Counted from the stretch's first letter, positions 20,601 through 31,904 are shown. The stretch is DNA of 64,000 nucleotides from Chrysogorgia sp. JL179-B06 (GCA_035772405.1 JAYKKM010000082.1:372001-436000), one strand, 5' to 3'. The notes: generated from the letters alone by a model not told the origin. Translations and numbers: made by a program.

Positions 20601-22840
20601 CAAATGTATTATTATTATTATTATTATTACAAGTTTATATAGCGCTTATAACACATAGATCTAAGCGCTTTACATTCATTAATCTAAAAAAAATTATGAT
20701 AAAAATAACAAACTAAGATTATATATATACATCTCATAAATCATAGGCTATTTTAAACATGTGGGTCTTAAGCTTACTCTTAAATTCCGAAAGATCTGTA
20801 CATGCTCTAATAGAGACAGGTAGTTTATTCCATAACCTAGGACTACTTGCGTAAAAAGCTCTACCACCATAGCCATTTACATTAAATCTTGGTTCATTAA
20901 GTAAGTTAGCTTTAGAAGATCTAAGACATCTAGTAGGTTCATAATGACTGATCATATCTGCAATGTATTGCGGAGCAAGTCCATTTAATGCTTTAAACGT
21001 CAGTAAAATAATCTTATAGATAATCCGTTGGTCGACTGGTAGCCAATGCAACTGCATTAAAATAGGTGTAATATGATTATACTTGTGGGACCCGGTTAAC
21101 AATCGTGCTGCAGAGTTTAGAACACGCTGTAACTTTCCAATCTGATCCTTAGGAAGACCATACAACAATGCATTCGCATTATCTAGTTTAACAGTCACAA
21201 AAGCATGAATGAGCTGTTCGGTAGTATGAAACGACAGGTATCTTCTAGCACGAGCAATATTCCGTAGGTGGTAAAATGCTGACTTGCATATGTTATTAAT
21301 ATGTGTAGACATTGTAAGAAATTTATCAAATGTGACACCAATGTTCCGAGCGTGGGATGTTGGAGTAATTATATCGGAGCCCACAGTCAACACAGGGAAT
21401 ACAGGCTCAGCCCGAAATTTTGAACTCAAAATGAGAAGTTCTGTCTTGTCAGTGTTAAGCATTAATTTATTCTCTGACATCCAGTTCATAATATCCACCA
21501 GACAGGCTTCCACGCGCGACTTGACTTGCTCAAGGTCATTCTGATCTTTATAATTAAAAGAAACATAGATTTGAGTGTCATCGGCATATAGATGAAATTT
21601 CATGTCATGAGATCGTAAAATATCTCCTATTGGTGATGTGTATATCAGATATAGGATAGGACCTAAAACTGATCCTTGGGGAACACCGCAAACTACATCA
21701 TAGCTGTCTGAAGTAACGCCATTAACATATACAGTCTGGGAACGATTAGACAGGTAGGACCTGAACCAGTTTAATGCATCACTCTTGATACCAAATTTAG
21801 AGGACATTCTTTGGAGCAAGACCATATGATCCACCGTATCAAACGCAGCTGATAGATCCAATAGTAGCAGTATGACACCCGAGTTTCCATCTATCTCACG
21901 GAGAATGTCATTCTGTACACGAACAAGTGCTGTTTCACAACTATGAAATTGCTTATAGGCAGATTGATACAGTTCCTCGAGGCTATTGCTTCGAAGATAA
22001 TGCAATAAACGCAAAGCAACCACTTTTTCAGTCATCTTCGAAATAAATTTTAAGTTAGAAATCGGACGAAAATTGGAAAATTCTTCATAGTCCGTTGCAG
22101 AATTTTTGAGAGTCGGGTGTAGAGCAGCCTTCTTAAAGGACGATGGAACATAGCTAGTTTCCAAAGATGAATTGACGATATCCGTGACAATCGGTAGAAT
22201 CACATCTATGTGAGCAGAGAGTACCTTCGCTGGTATAGGATCTAGCCCACAAGACTTTAATTTAGTCTTTTTCAGAATATCAGATAGCTCCTCAATTGTA
22301 GTAGGAGTGAACTCATCCAGACAACAAGTCAGCTTTGGATTATCCAGCTGGGAGAAAAACAAGGTATTACTTGACGATAAATTTTGCAGTCCTTGTTTGA
22401 TCTTGGTGATTTTATCATTGAAGAAATATGCAAACTGGTTCGCTAACCTTGTGGACGAATCAAATGCGGGATATAGCTTCTCGGGTTTCCTATGGAGGAA
22501 ACGGTTAACGATCTGAAAAAGTCGTCCACTATCAGTACCAGCATCCTGAACAAGTGATGAATAATATTCCATCTTTGCTTTACTAATTGTGTTCTTAACA
22601 CGGATACACTGGTCAACATATGCCTGTCTATCAACCTGTAGACCACTTTTACGCCATCTCCGTTCCTTACATCGCCGTACTATTTTTTGCTCTTTGATAT
22701 CCTCATTGTACCATGGGGCTATAGGTCGAATCGTTACGGTCTTTTTACAAAGTGGGGCATGGCTCTCCAACAATGTTGACAATACCAAATCATATTGGTC
22801 ACAACGCTCTGTACATGTAGCTGACAATAAGGATAGCTGA
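20600..22840 (-). mobile_element. 5'-truncated L2/CR1-type LINE
   Basis: The minus-strand 697-codon ORF (22827-20734) is followed by a short 3' UTR ending in an (ATT)n microsatellite at about 20608-20629, the usual L2-type tail in which ATTATT repeats replace poly(A). The 5' end, including the endonuclease, is missing, as expected from incomplete reverse transcription. The open frame suggests a fairly recent insertion in an intron of the transposase-like gene. Confidence 0.88.
20734..22827 (-). CDS. LINE reverse transcriptase (L2/CR1-type), truncated N-terminus
   Basis: 697 codons uninterrupted. The first about 130 residues are the linker after the endonuclease (IAPWYNEDIKEQK; YYSSLVQDAG). 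RT follows: LKSCGLDPIPAKVL, FRPISNLKFISKMTEKVVA, LLLLDLSAAFDTVDH (first Asp), GVPQGSVLGPILYLIY, and the polymerase box FHLYADDTQIY (about residue 412), then LNTDKTELLIL. The C-terminal part has LHWLPVDQRIIYKIILLTFKA, RAFYASSPRLWNKLP and FKSKLKTHMF, typical of L2/CR1 elements. All polymerase residues are present. Without the endonuclease it could not prime insertion in the usual way. Confidence 0.92.
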   Translation of the reverse strand: MSATCTERCDQYDLVLSTLLESHAPLCKKTVTIRPIAPWYNEDIKEQKIVRRCKERRWRKSGLQVDRQAYVDQCIRVKNTISKAKMEYYSSLVQDAGTDSGRLFQIVNRFLHRKPEKLYPAFDSSTRLANQFAYFFNDKITKIKQGLQNLSSSNTLFFSQLDNPKLTCCLDEFTPTTIEELSDILKKTKLKSCGLDPIPAKVLSAHIDVILPIVTDIVNSSLETSYVPSSFKKAALHPTLKNSATDYEEFSNFRPISNLKFISKMTEKVVALRLLHYLRSNSLEELYQSAYKQFHSCETALVRVQNDILREIDGNSGVILLLLDLSAAFDTVDHMVLLQRMSSKFGIKSDALNWFRSYLSNRSQTVYVNGVTSDSYDVVCGVPQGSVLGPILYLIYTSPIGDILRSHDMKFHLYADDTQIYVSFNYKDQNDLEQVKSRVEACLVDIMNWMSENKLMLNTDKTELLILSSKFRAEPVFPVLTVGSDIITPTSHARNIGVTFDKFLTMSTHINNICKSAFYHLRNIARARRYLSFHTTEQLIHAFVTVKLDNANALLYGLPKDQIGKLQRVLNSAARLLTGSHKYNHITPILMQLHWLPVDQRIIYKIILLTFKALNGLAPQYIADMISHYEPTRCLRSSKANLLNEPRFNVNGYGGRAFYASSPRLWNKLPVSIRACTDLSEFKSKLKTHMFKIAYDL

Positions 22841-23130
22841 AAAAAGAAGCTTTAGCTCCTAAATTAACATTATTATTAATAATACTGTATTATTATTATT
22901 AAACTACAGTAGATGTTTTGCCTCCTTGACATGCAAGTAGGTAACTCTGTATTTTTTTAGAAATTTAGCAAGTCAGATGCTTATGGGATAGAAGAGGGGC
23001 TATGGCTTCACTCCACAGGGAACCTGATTTGGGAAGCCACAGAATTCCCTAATCCCTATAGAGAAAGCTACACTAATTAAACCATTTTTTAAATGCCACT
23101 GCTAACATTTTCTTTATTTTTCTTTACGAG
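22841..23130. other. Intron-like stretch with ATT microsatellite
   Basis: Contains ATTATTATTAATAATACTG-type simple sequence near 22865-22905 and otherwise no feature. It ends in a pyrimidine-rich tract before the next exon. Confidence 0.45.
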
Positions 23131-23862
23131 GCTAAAATCAATGTTGCTGGTGCTGGTTTGAGACACTTGCAGAGAAAGATTCAAAGTAACGGATTCAAAC
23201 GATGCACAAATATTCAGACAAAACTCTTGAAGGAAGCCCATCAAAGATTTCCTCAGGGCCGCTGGTGGATCAAAGCTGATGCATGTGATTTAAGATCAGG
23301 ACTCTGTGAGTCTCTCCAAGGTGACTGGTCTGGTGATAAAGATCTTGGTGATGGTAAACCGAAAATGATGCATGATGAGTACAAGGCAAAGAAAAAGAAT
23401 GTCAAACAGTTGCATGTTGTGATAATTTTTTCAAAGGATTGCTTGTGATTAAGAATTACCTGGCAAATGACGACTTGTTCCTACAAAACGGCTTAAAAGA
23501 AGCAACAAATATATACAACCACAAGATTGACACTTCAAACACATCGCAAGATACCCTCCTTTGTCTTGCATGGGATGTCACTGGTTATTCAGAACTACTA
23601 AACATTAATGAAGGTTTGCTTTCTAGTACTTGTCTGCAACCGCTTTGAAGGGGTGGCTGCAGTTATGTGACAAGTTCTGTGACTATCTAAGGAAACGTGA
23701 AGCTGCCAGTCATCTTCTCGTTTTTATGATAGCAGAAGAACAGTGCAAGTTTAAACCTTATGCCATCCCACTAAGAGTTTTACCAGTTGTTGCTGTGACT
23801 GATGAGAGAAATGAGAAACGAATTGGTGTTTTCGATGGAAGAATTGGGGATGAAAGTGGTTG
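23131..23862 (+). pseudogene. Exon of transposase-like gene with KADACDL motif
   Basis: After a TTTCTTTATTTTTCTTTACGAG tract the frame gives AKINVAGAGLRHLQRKIQSN, AHQRFPQGRWWIKADACDLR and LQGDWSGDKDLGDGK, shifts near 23430 (FFKGLLVIKNYLANDD; NTSQDTLLCLAWDVTGYS), and shifts again near 23625 (LKGWLQLCDKFCDYLRK; ASHLLVFMIAEEQCKFKPY). It ends GDESGW at a GTAAGTG donor. The WWIKADACD block is the best-conserved part of the family as I know it, and its Asp residues are candidates for metal-binding catalytic positions (inference). Two one-base shifts in one exon mark a pseudogene unless they are assembly indels. Confidence 0.6.
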
Positions 23863-24105
23863 GTAAGTGCCTACATGTAGGTGAAAGTACAGTACGTACA
23901 GTTTAGCCATACCCAATTGTCTGGTAATCCCAATTAATCAAAATTTCCAATAAGCGTTTAAGCAAATTACTCACAGATATTGATGTCATCATACCCTCCC
24001 CCAGATTTCCTAAATGCTTCTTGTAAATCAGCAGAGCTAATTAGTGTGTACAGTTCTTAGCCTTGTATTGATATAAATGTATACATTTTTGTTGTTGATT
24101 GACAG

Positions 24106-24257
24106 GATTTGTCACTGATGGGGAATGGAATTCATTAAGAACACAAGGGCAGCACAGGGCAGTATCTATCATACAACTCTTAATGGTGCAAAGAAAGAGG
24201 CACAGTCTATTAAAATAGCTGATATTGAGAACATTTTCAAGCCTACAGGCCCAGAAG
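24106..24257 (+). pseudogene. Exon of transposase-like gene (VTDGEWNSLRTQG)
   Basis: Bounded by GACAG acceptor and GTAAAA donor. It reads FVTDGEWNSLRTQGQ, then after a small GGGCAG-type duplication that shifts the frame, YHTTLNGAKKEAQSIKIAD and IENIFKPTGPEG. The first motif with Asp and Glu is conserved in the family and could contribute to a catalytic site; that role is inferred only. Confidence 0.55.
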
Positions 24258-24431
24258 GTAAAATCCTTAAATGAAATATATAATTTCTTAAAGCAAAAGA
24301 CACATGTACTGCAATTAATCAACTGAAGAATGTCTTATTTAATATTACAGTATAGAGTCAGTGTATGTAATTGCTACATTATACTGTATGGCATCATTTC
24401 AATCCTAATTGTTTGACATTAATTTTAAAAG

Positions 24432-24581
24432 TAAAAATAGCTCACAAAGCTGTACCACAGTCTGAGATTAAATGGATGCATGATTTCATGGAAGGTGGAA
24501 AAATTCCTTTCAAAAATGCAATACACATCATGAGAAGAAGAATGTATCCCTTCCATCATGATCCATATCCATGGACTACAG
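24432..24581 (+). CDS. Exon of transposase-like gene
   Basis: Open exon KIAHKAVPQSEIKWMHDFME, GGKIPFKNAIHIMRRRMYPF, HHDPYPWTTG between an AAAAG acceptor and a GGTATC donor. It has no recognisable domain and is assigned by order and frame between neighbouring family exons. Confidence 0.5.
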
Positions 24582-25284
24582 GTATCGTAATACATTTCAC
24601 CACACGTTCTTAAAATATTGTTAACACTTCATTTAATTGAATTTTTAGTGAATACAGTATATATTTTACCAGAATTTAATATTTTCATACTAACTTGTTG
24701 CTAACATATTTTAATGTAGTAATAAATCTTACAATACGACACCTTTGTTTAACGTTTAATGATATTGCACGGTGTTCAGTCGACGACGAGACTGAAAACC
24801 AAACTGTCGATATGAATTAGGCTAATTAATTATGTTGCCCGCTGCAGATCGGTAGGGATGGAGACGGTAGCTAGGCATTGCGATGGTGATTCGTTAGCTA
24901 AACGTTGCGATCATGTGATCGTGATTCGTCCTGGGCTCAGGAAATGACTGAATCCGGAACCCTAACGGTACCCTCTCCATCTGGAAAAAAGACACAAAAA
25001 AAAACAAAAAAAAAACACGAACCAAACAAACTAAGCATTACTCACCCACCGTGAGCATATACCTGAACCAACTCTGTATAAACTGTGACCTCGACCATGC
25101 TAAATTAAGACTGAGAACATTGTCGGACTCAAAGGGGGACTGGGTGGGCTGGGATGACAAATATGTAGCTTCAGGTGAGCCCGGTTTATATATACTGTAC
25201 CAGGTGGGAACAATCCCTGGGACTAGGATACCCGACTGGATAAGCCATACAGCATCCACCGTTTATACGTTAACTTCCTTTATT

Positions 25285-25712
25285 ATTAAAGTGCCGATCC
25301 AGCCTGTGGGGATTTTACATATTTGTGATCTTTGGATTCTCCTGAGAAAAATTGTAATATATCTTGTCGTTCAAAAATTTGAACTTCATGCACTTCCCCT
25401 GCTAAATTTCACAGGAAGTGATGTCAACGCAGGGACATGCGATATTTTGCGGAGTGATTCAGCAATGAAATACAGCGAAAGTTTGGCTTTGAACTTTAAA
25501 CAGCCTGTTTAGACTACATTCACTGTTGAATAACGCCGCAAAATATTGCATGTCCCTGCGTTGACATCACTTCCTGTGAACTTTAGCAGGGAGAAAAGGC
25601 ACGAAGACGCAATTTTCGAACAACAAGATATATTACATTACTTTTTGGTAGAACCCAAAGATTACGAATATATAAAATCCCCAGGCTAGATAGGCACTTT
25701 AACAATAATAAA
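25285..25712. repeat. Palindromic MITE of about 430 bp
   Basis: Arms 25285-25455 and about 25540-25712 are inverted complements: AGTGCCGATCCAGCCTGTGG against CCCCAGGCTAGATAGGCACT, and GGAAGTGATGTCAACGCAGG against CCTGCGTTGACATCACTTCC. It lies in an intron of the transposase-like gene and has no ORF of interest. Confidence 0.85.
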
Positions 25713-25785
25713 TACATATAAAAACTCAGCAGTGAATGTGAATACATATCAATGATGAGATCAAAATTAATGTTAATTTTTACAG

Positions 25786-26307
25786 GTAAGCACCCAGAAA
25801 CACAAGGGGAATGCTTAAGATCGTTGTTGGCCAGCTATATTTTCAGGCATTCTGTGGAAACATTGAAAGCAGATGGGGTAGATTTCCAGCACAATATTTA
25901 TCAGCCAGAAGTTAGCAGTGTCACTGGTGAGACACTTCTAGATAGGGAAGATTATGGATGGGTTTTGACGAGCTTAACAACTTGCCTCAGAAAATGGTTC
26001 AATACCCGATATTGACTTAAAGACATTTTCTGGTGCGTTGCAAGATCCAAAATCTGGTCTCACATATGAATCATTAACTGGAAAAAACAAACAGAGCATC
26101 CCTGATTGTGAGCAGGTATTTCCTATGGGTGTTCACAAATACATGGAAAAACAAGGCCATATGGCAGAAGCAGAATGTGTCAGCAAGGCGTAGATTAATG
26201 ACAGTTGAGAGACGGGATAATTGTAAGAGGGTCCTTGACTGGTTACTAGATGACTGGATGCCATGGCATTCCAATAATCGTGATTTTTCCACACTGGATA
26301 TTAACAG
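25786..26307 (+). pseudogene. Exon of transposase-like gene (TGKNKQSIPDCEQVF / WLLDDWMPWH)
   Basis: TTTTACAG acceptor, then GKHPETQGECLRSLLASYIF and SSVTGETLLDREDYG. After frame shifts it reads DIDLKTFSGALQDPKSGLTY, ESLTGKNKQSIPDCEQVFPM and MEKQGHMAEAE. A further shift gives CKRVLDWLLDDWMPWHSNNR and DFSTLDIN, ending AACAG|GTAAAT. These blocks occur in this order in the cnidarian family as I know it. At least three frame changes are needed to read the exon through. Confidence 0.58.
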
Positions 26308-26559
26308 GTAAATTATTGCAAATGGACATCTAGATAAAATACATATTAAAATATCAAAAAATTATAAACATCAATATATTAGTTGGTTTGAGAAATTACA
26401 GCTTGAAGTTATTAAAATATAGTCAGTTGTTTGTTGTACAAGATATGGGAGATGTTAACTAAAAGCACGAAAAGTTTTATATTGCACAGCTTGTGTAGGA
26501 AAAAGCAAACACTGACAATTTTTAAATATGTATATAATCATATTATTCAATATATAGAG

Positions 26560-27065
26560 GATATTTCACGGTGGCGCGGAAATATGACTTTTATTTTCGA
26601 GTGGTGAAAACAATATTTTACGAACGAGCGCAGCGAGTGAGTAAAGTATTGTTTTCAACACGAGAAAATAAAAGTCATATTTCCAAAGCCACCGTGAAAT
26701 GTTCTTTTTATTATATGGATAAAAGTTCAAGATTTTTTGTAGCTCACCGTACGGCAACAATGTTATGTCTCTCGGCTCGTTTATCGAGGATAAATAGTCG
26801 CTGAAGATCGCCAAATCGGACTTAGTCTTTCTTTTTGTGTTCTCATTTTCATTTTCTTCAGAAAACCTTGCCAAATCAGCGTCGGAAACATCGACAAAAT
26901 GTCGAGAACGGTTGCCATATTGTATATCCAAAACAGAAAGGGCAAAATGGCGGGAATTAGCGTGGGTCCCGCGCGAGACGTTCCCGCGTAAGATATGACT
27001 TCATATCACACTACCGTAAAATACGGAATATATCAGTGGCATATTTTACGGTATTTTACTCATAT
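26560..27065 (-). mobile_element. MITE carrying a Crypton/KIAA1958-like first exon
   Basis: A hairpin (about 26563-26630 against 26640-26703; CACGGTGGCGCGGAAATATG with CATATTTCCAAAGCCACCGTG) is followed by a minus-strand ORF starting at an ATG near 26931. It reads VSDADLARFSEENENENTKR, KTKSDLAIFSDYLSSINEP and LLPYGELQKIL, and upstream sequence is CpG-rich. Sequences of the form ENENTKRKT...DL..F..YL are typical of the N-terminus of Crypton-derived (KIAA1958/ZMYM/QRICH1-type) proteins. Outer copies of CATATCCATATAAT near 27065 and ATTATATGGAT near 26715 suggest the element boundary is complex. No recombinase domain is present, so this is a truncated or non-autonomous copy. Confidence 0.5.
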
Positions 27066-27192
27066 CCATATAATAAATTATTATACTGAATTGTAAATAT
27101 TGCAAACAGAACCATAGGTTTTTTGTGAAAAACTTTCAGATAAATGAAGACATATTGTGATGTGTACAGTATGATTGATGTGGCTCCACTTA

Positions 27193-28131
27193 TGCACCAG
27201 TCAATATAAACCCCCGCACTCCCCCGGCCGGGACATAGCGGGGCATTTGACTTTCACACAGGTCAAATACCGTATAATGCCCCGCATCCCAGGGCAGTTT
27301 TTTTATTCTAATAGCAGAAAAAGCCCCGGTCAAATGCCCCCCCCATTTTAAAGCCAACACAACATTCAAAACAAAAATTTAATGAGAACTGTTAACACAA
27401 TTTTTCATACTGTGCCAGAGGCCTGGTAATAAACTAATCTGTTACTATGGCAACGATAAAGTAGACATGGGGATATTCAATTTAGTGAACTGTATACTTA
27501 TGGCAAGTTTCAAGCAATTTTATTCAATAGTTTTGAAGATATGCTTCATTTTCAGATTGGTCATAATGGTGGGTACACCTTGTGACGTCATAGGTCATAT
27601 TACACAACCTCGAATAACTCGAGAACGAGATAAGATATGAAAGAACTGTAAAAAGCCATTCTTTATCATTTTATGCGTTCTTGCAAATAAATCAATAAAA
27701 AGTCATCTCAATTTACGGTTCATATGCCCTTTAACTGGCCTATTAAAACGAGTAACGATATTATACATATATTAAATAAATAATATACAGAAACAGCATT
27801 TTCAAATCTTAATTAAACTAATAACGAAAAGATCTACCGCGGATGGCCTGTTTATTAAATGTTAAACTTAAAACTATAAAGAAGGATTACTAACCTTTTT
27901 CTCCACCGTCCTCCATGTTTTACATAAACACGGAAATTTCCATAACAGTTTATTCTCCGGTAAGGTAAAATGCCCCGGTCATGTCCCCCGGTAATTTGTG
28001 TATGCAGTGCAGAAGTTGTAAAATACGCCGGTATGCGCGGCCGTTTTTCCTGTCAAATCACAGAAAATTCCCCGCTAATGCCCCGCTATGTCCCGGCCGG
28101 GGGAGTGCGGGGGTTTATATTGACTGGTGCA
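27193..28131. mobile_element. Non-autonomous PIF/Harbinger-type element with TTA target duplication
   Basis: Inverted terminal repeats of about 55 bp start TGCACCAGTCAATATAAACC at 27193 and are mirrored at the right end (GGTTTATATTGACTGGTGCA, ending 28131). They include a GC-rich block (CCCCCGGCCGGGACATAGCG). The flanking TTA at 27190-27192 and 28132-28134 fits the 3-bp TWA duplication of PIF/Harbinger. The 939-bp interior holds no transposase. Sequences such as ATGCCCCG recur in both halves. It sits in the last intron of the transposase-like gene. Confidence 0.82.
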
Positions 28132-28236
28132 TTACTTTATAGGGAGCTTATTGTACATGTAAGTTGGTACATGTATGTGGATAAAGCTTAATTATCTTTT
28201 AACAATGATCTTATGTAAATTTGTGTATTTTTGTAG

Positions 28237-28600
28237 CCCAATAAAAGGCATTAAGGGTTTAACCCGAGAAGTCATTGTGGCACTCAATGCCAATATTGAG
28301 GGTTATATGCAAAGAAGCTTTGATAATGCACAACGAGGTATACAACAAGCGAATCCTAGAAGTGGAACATCTGACAATGTGGAAGGCCTGTTTTCTATGA
28401 TAGGGGAGGTTTTTGGCATGAAAGAATTTTATGATAATTACCCTAAGATCATGGCAGAGTATGAAAAGAAAATAAACTTAGATTTGCCTTTCTATTACTG
28501 GACAGGATATCATTTGCGTTATAGAAATTTTGAACTACCAGACTTTGACAAGTCAGATCCTTCTGGTGTTGAGCGTTTAGATGTAGTCAAATTTTCATGA
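28237..28600 (+). CDS. Terminal exon of transposase-like gene (SDNVEGLFSM)
   Basis: Acceptor TTTTTGTAG at 28236, then an open frame to TGA at 28600. It reads PIKGIKGLTREVIVALNANI, EGYMQRSFDNAQRGI, RSGTSDNVEGLFSMIGEVFG, DLPFYYWTGYHLRYRNFELP. The S-D-x-V/L-E-G/C-F/L-F-S block near residue 50 of the exon is a strongly conserved family motif. A late Glu after two Asp-containing blocks in upstream exons would be consistent with a DDE-type nuclease fold, but this is an inference from motif order. The exon is intact, unlike most upstream ones. Confidence 0.6.
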
Positions 28601-29371
28601 AGAGCTGACCCAGGGGCATTAATTTCAAACAGAGCATCGATGCCACAACATAAGTCACTTACAGTTAGGGCAAAGTTTCACAAGGCCCTCCAACTGAACT
28701 TCCAGTTTAAAAAGCAATTAACATAACTGTAGTGATGTCAGTTTACAATAAAAATCCATGTATAAGAACATGCTTAATTTCAGCCTGACATTTCAAAATA
28801 ATATTTTCTCAAAAATTCAGGATCAAAATTGACTCAAAAGGAAATGCGGTTTAAATAATTATAATATTTTACTGTACTTTGCTTTTTGTTGTAGTACTAG
28901 TACCAGACAAAACATTTTTTTAATATATCAGACTATAAAAAAAACTAGTATTGACCATTGATTACCAGGATTGTTAATTTAAGACCATGTTTAGCATACA
29001 AAATTCACTAACCTAACTGTACATGCACACCTTACTTTAAGAAATACTTTAGGTTGATTGGGAAAATGTAGGTTTGAACTGTACTGTATGTTCAGGTTCT
29101 TACATGTTGGTGTTTATTGTATACTGCTTAAATATATATAATACTTTTATAATAATGTACAGTGTGTATCACTGGTACCTAAACATAATATCAACAACAT
29201 TGTTTTTTTGATGATTATTAAATATTACTATGCTTCGTGTTTTTTCCAGGAGCCAACTGAAAATCACCTTGCACCCGTAGGCATACTGATAAAATACTAT
29301 TACCATAAATGAATAAAATGTGTGAGCTTACAATGATTACACAATGTCATGCTAGAGCGCTCTTACTAGTT
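28601..29371. other. Intergenic stretch between convergent genes
   Basis: Holds the expected 3' ends of the transposase-like gene (+) and the XPG/HIRAN gene (-). No other ORF or repeat is supported. Confidence 0.5.
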
Positions 29372-29811
29372 CTATCTTAGTTTCTTACTTGCACGAATAA
29401 CAATTTGATTCAATTCTCCTTTCTTCGTGATATTTACAGTCATATAAAAACCAACTAGTAAGAAGTCTACCCTGAATCTAATTTTTTCCAGACTTACATG
29501 AATACTATCTCCATTTAGAATAGGGTGAATGTACTCAGTGAGGTCTTTTGCTATATAACCAACTCTATGGAAACTAGTGTTGTCATATTTTGTCAGAACT
29601 GCAATAGCATTAGAATCCCATTTATTGTCAGTCTCTGCACAAATTAATGCATAGACATTTTCTTTTTTTTGTTTCCAAACGTTGAAAGCACATTCAAGGT
29701 GTCTGATAGTGCAAGTTGTGTGCTGATCCTAGTACCTTAAAAGGCAGTGTATGTTCTACACCGGAATTGTTATCAACTGCTTCTGCACTTGGAGAACCAG
29801 CATCTGGTACA
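29372..29811 (-). pseudogene. HIRAN-like terminal exon of the XPG gene
   Basis: An acceptor (TTTTTTGCTGACAG) precedes VPDAGSPSAEAVDNNSGVEH. After a one-base shift the frame reads HLECAFNVWKQKKENVYALI, CAETDNKWDSNAIAVLTKY and HRVGYIAKDLTEYIHPILNG, and on to IVIRASKKLR-stop. The pattern E..N.WDSNAIAV...VGYI...L...I.P.L is that of HIRAN domains, which bind DNA ends (as in HLTF). It could be a separate small gene, but strand, order and spacing favour the last exon of the XPG gene. Confidence 0.6.
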
Positions 29812-30177
29812 CTGTCAGCAAAAAATATATTAAAACCTAATTATCAGATTATACTGGTATTTAAAAAAGTTCTTAATATACAGTATTGTTAACTTTGTAT
29901 ATAATACGGTGGCATGAACTAACATTTTCCACAGTTCATGGGTTTTGTATGCAATTGTAATTATCTGATTGTATCATTTACCTGTACATCAAATGCCTTA
30001 AACATTGGTCCCTATAAAATATGATTATTTATTTAGAACTAAGTTATGATATTTTGAGATATAATTGGCTAGCAAAAATATATACTGTGTTAAAAATAAA
30101 AATCTTTCTTTTCTTTTCCACAGTTTCATTGAAAATTTATGCTATCTTATAATAATTTATTCTCATTCTAAATATAC

Positions 30178-30322
30178 CTTACCCAATATGTTTCATGGCA
30201 TCATGATTTAACTACTACCAGAATGCTTTGTCAGTCTCTATTTATTTAGCCAGGAAACTGGCAAAGCATTCTGGTAATAGTAGTCAAATGATGCCATGAA
30301 CATCATAATGGGTAAGGTCAAT
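30178..30322. repeat. Hairpin MITE in XPG gene intron
   Basis: Arms of about 57 bp: CTTACCCAATATG...CTACTACCAGAATGCTTTG pairs with CAAAGCATTCTGGTAATAG...CATAATGGGTAAG around a short loop at 30235-30257. Confidence 0.85.
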
Positions 30323-31888
30323 TACATAAATCTATTGTGCTATACTAAGTGCACCTTAAATTGGAGAGGTATATTCTGTAAAACTTCGTATGATTTAGGG
30401 TAAACATTGCCAATTGCAATATGACAGGCTGTAACATCTGACACCAGTCTTTGGGTTATAGGAATAAAGGAAAATTATGGTAATTTATTACTTGCATGAA
30501 TGTTTTGATCATAAAATTAAGTACAATTTTAGTGGCTAAAGTAGCTAAGGATACGGCCCAATTTCCTCAAGACATGTATGATTTGGATCTGGTTCTGTCA
30601 GTCCTACAATTTTCAGCGTGAGGACATTGAAAACAATTGATGTTTGAAGCAGTCCTTTGCAACAAGAAATTTGTGCAGAAAGCTGCTGTCCACCTTTGAA
30701 GGAAATATATTTTCAACATACTTTAAACAGTCTTTTTTATTCTGATAGGCTGTTTTAACAATGCATCTGGCTTTATTAATTCCAACACCACCAAGTTTAC
30801 AATAATCACAACCAGCCAGAATTCACATATCGATAAACTCTTATTTACACAATTTCCAACGATTCTAGCACTGTGTCAAGATGAGCACTTTGGCATTCGC
30901 CCTTTAAATTTAATTTGAATATAACATGTTTGCATCCATAAGCCAACAAATCTGAGTCATCACTGATGGCAAAGTATGCTAGACCTGCATTAACCATGAA
31001 CACCAGCTGTGAGTCTGCCTCGTATGGTGCAACACAATACAGCACATTTTTTGTCTGCATCTCTACATAGTGATACAATGAAAGAGAATATGGCTTGAAA
31101 TTGGGATTTATACAATCCAGTCCGACTCAAAAATAAAGTGCCCAATTAATTGTAAGACATCAAATGACAATGATTAATACAGTAACCTACTTCAATCAAC
31201 TTCATACGTATTTCTTTATCTGAAATTGCTATTGCAGATCTGAGTTTCTCAGCCTCATATACTTTGCCTTGAGCCTTTAATAAGTCTACTTGGCCTAGCT
31301 TCTTTATTCTTTCTCTAAAGATAACAAAAATAGTAAATCAGATATCAAGTTGATAATCAGTTGATTTCTTTTTAATCACAACTATTAATATGACGTACAG
31401 TGTACAATATTTATGTAAAGATGAATACCTTTCTCTCCTAGCATTTTCGTCGGATTTAGCAAGTGTCTTCTACCATCGAAAATTAAAATCGGTGTGACAT
31501 GACTGTTCATGAGAAGATTGACATACCTCCACACATGATCAATACAGCTAGAAGATGAAACACACACTACTGATTTTTCTATTCCCGTTTCAATCAAAAT
31601 TGAATACTTGATCAAGCCAAGTTTTAGTCAGATTCATGCATATAAATAGGTTAAAACAAATATAAATATTTATAAGAATATATATATAGAGAGATCACAT
31701 CTCATGATCTAACAGCTTGTCTTACCTCATGATTTCCATATGGCGACATTGCCAAACATCTAGAATGCAACCATTTACATCTACTACTGGTTTTTTCCCC
31801 GATAAGTTCCTTATCGTTTCGTTTTTTAGTACATCTTTTACTGGTTTGAATTGCAGAAGTGCATTGATCCAACATAGGTGCAATTTGT

Positions 31889-31904
31889 CTGCGCATGCGC
31901 GAGA
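31889..31904. promoter_or_regulatory. NRF1-type palindrome in foldback arm (left)
   Basis: TGCGCATGCGCG fits the NRF1 consensus YGCGCAYGCGCR exactly. It lies about 75 bp upstream of an ATG-plus-donor exon (31968-32027). The mirror copy is at about 34642-34657 in the right arm. Confidence 0.55.

Noticed and set aside
24996..25020. Poly(A) tail of a retroposed gene
   Set aside because: The A-rich run near 25000 is interrupted by C residues, and no processed gene or TSD is visible upstream.
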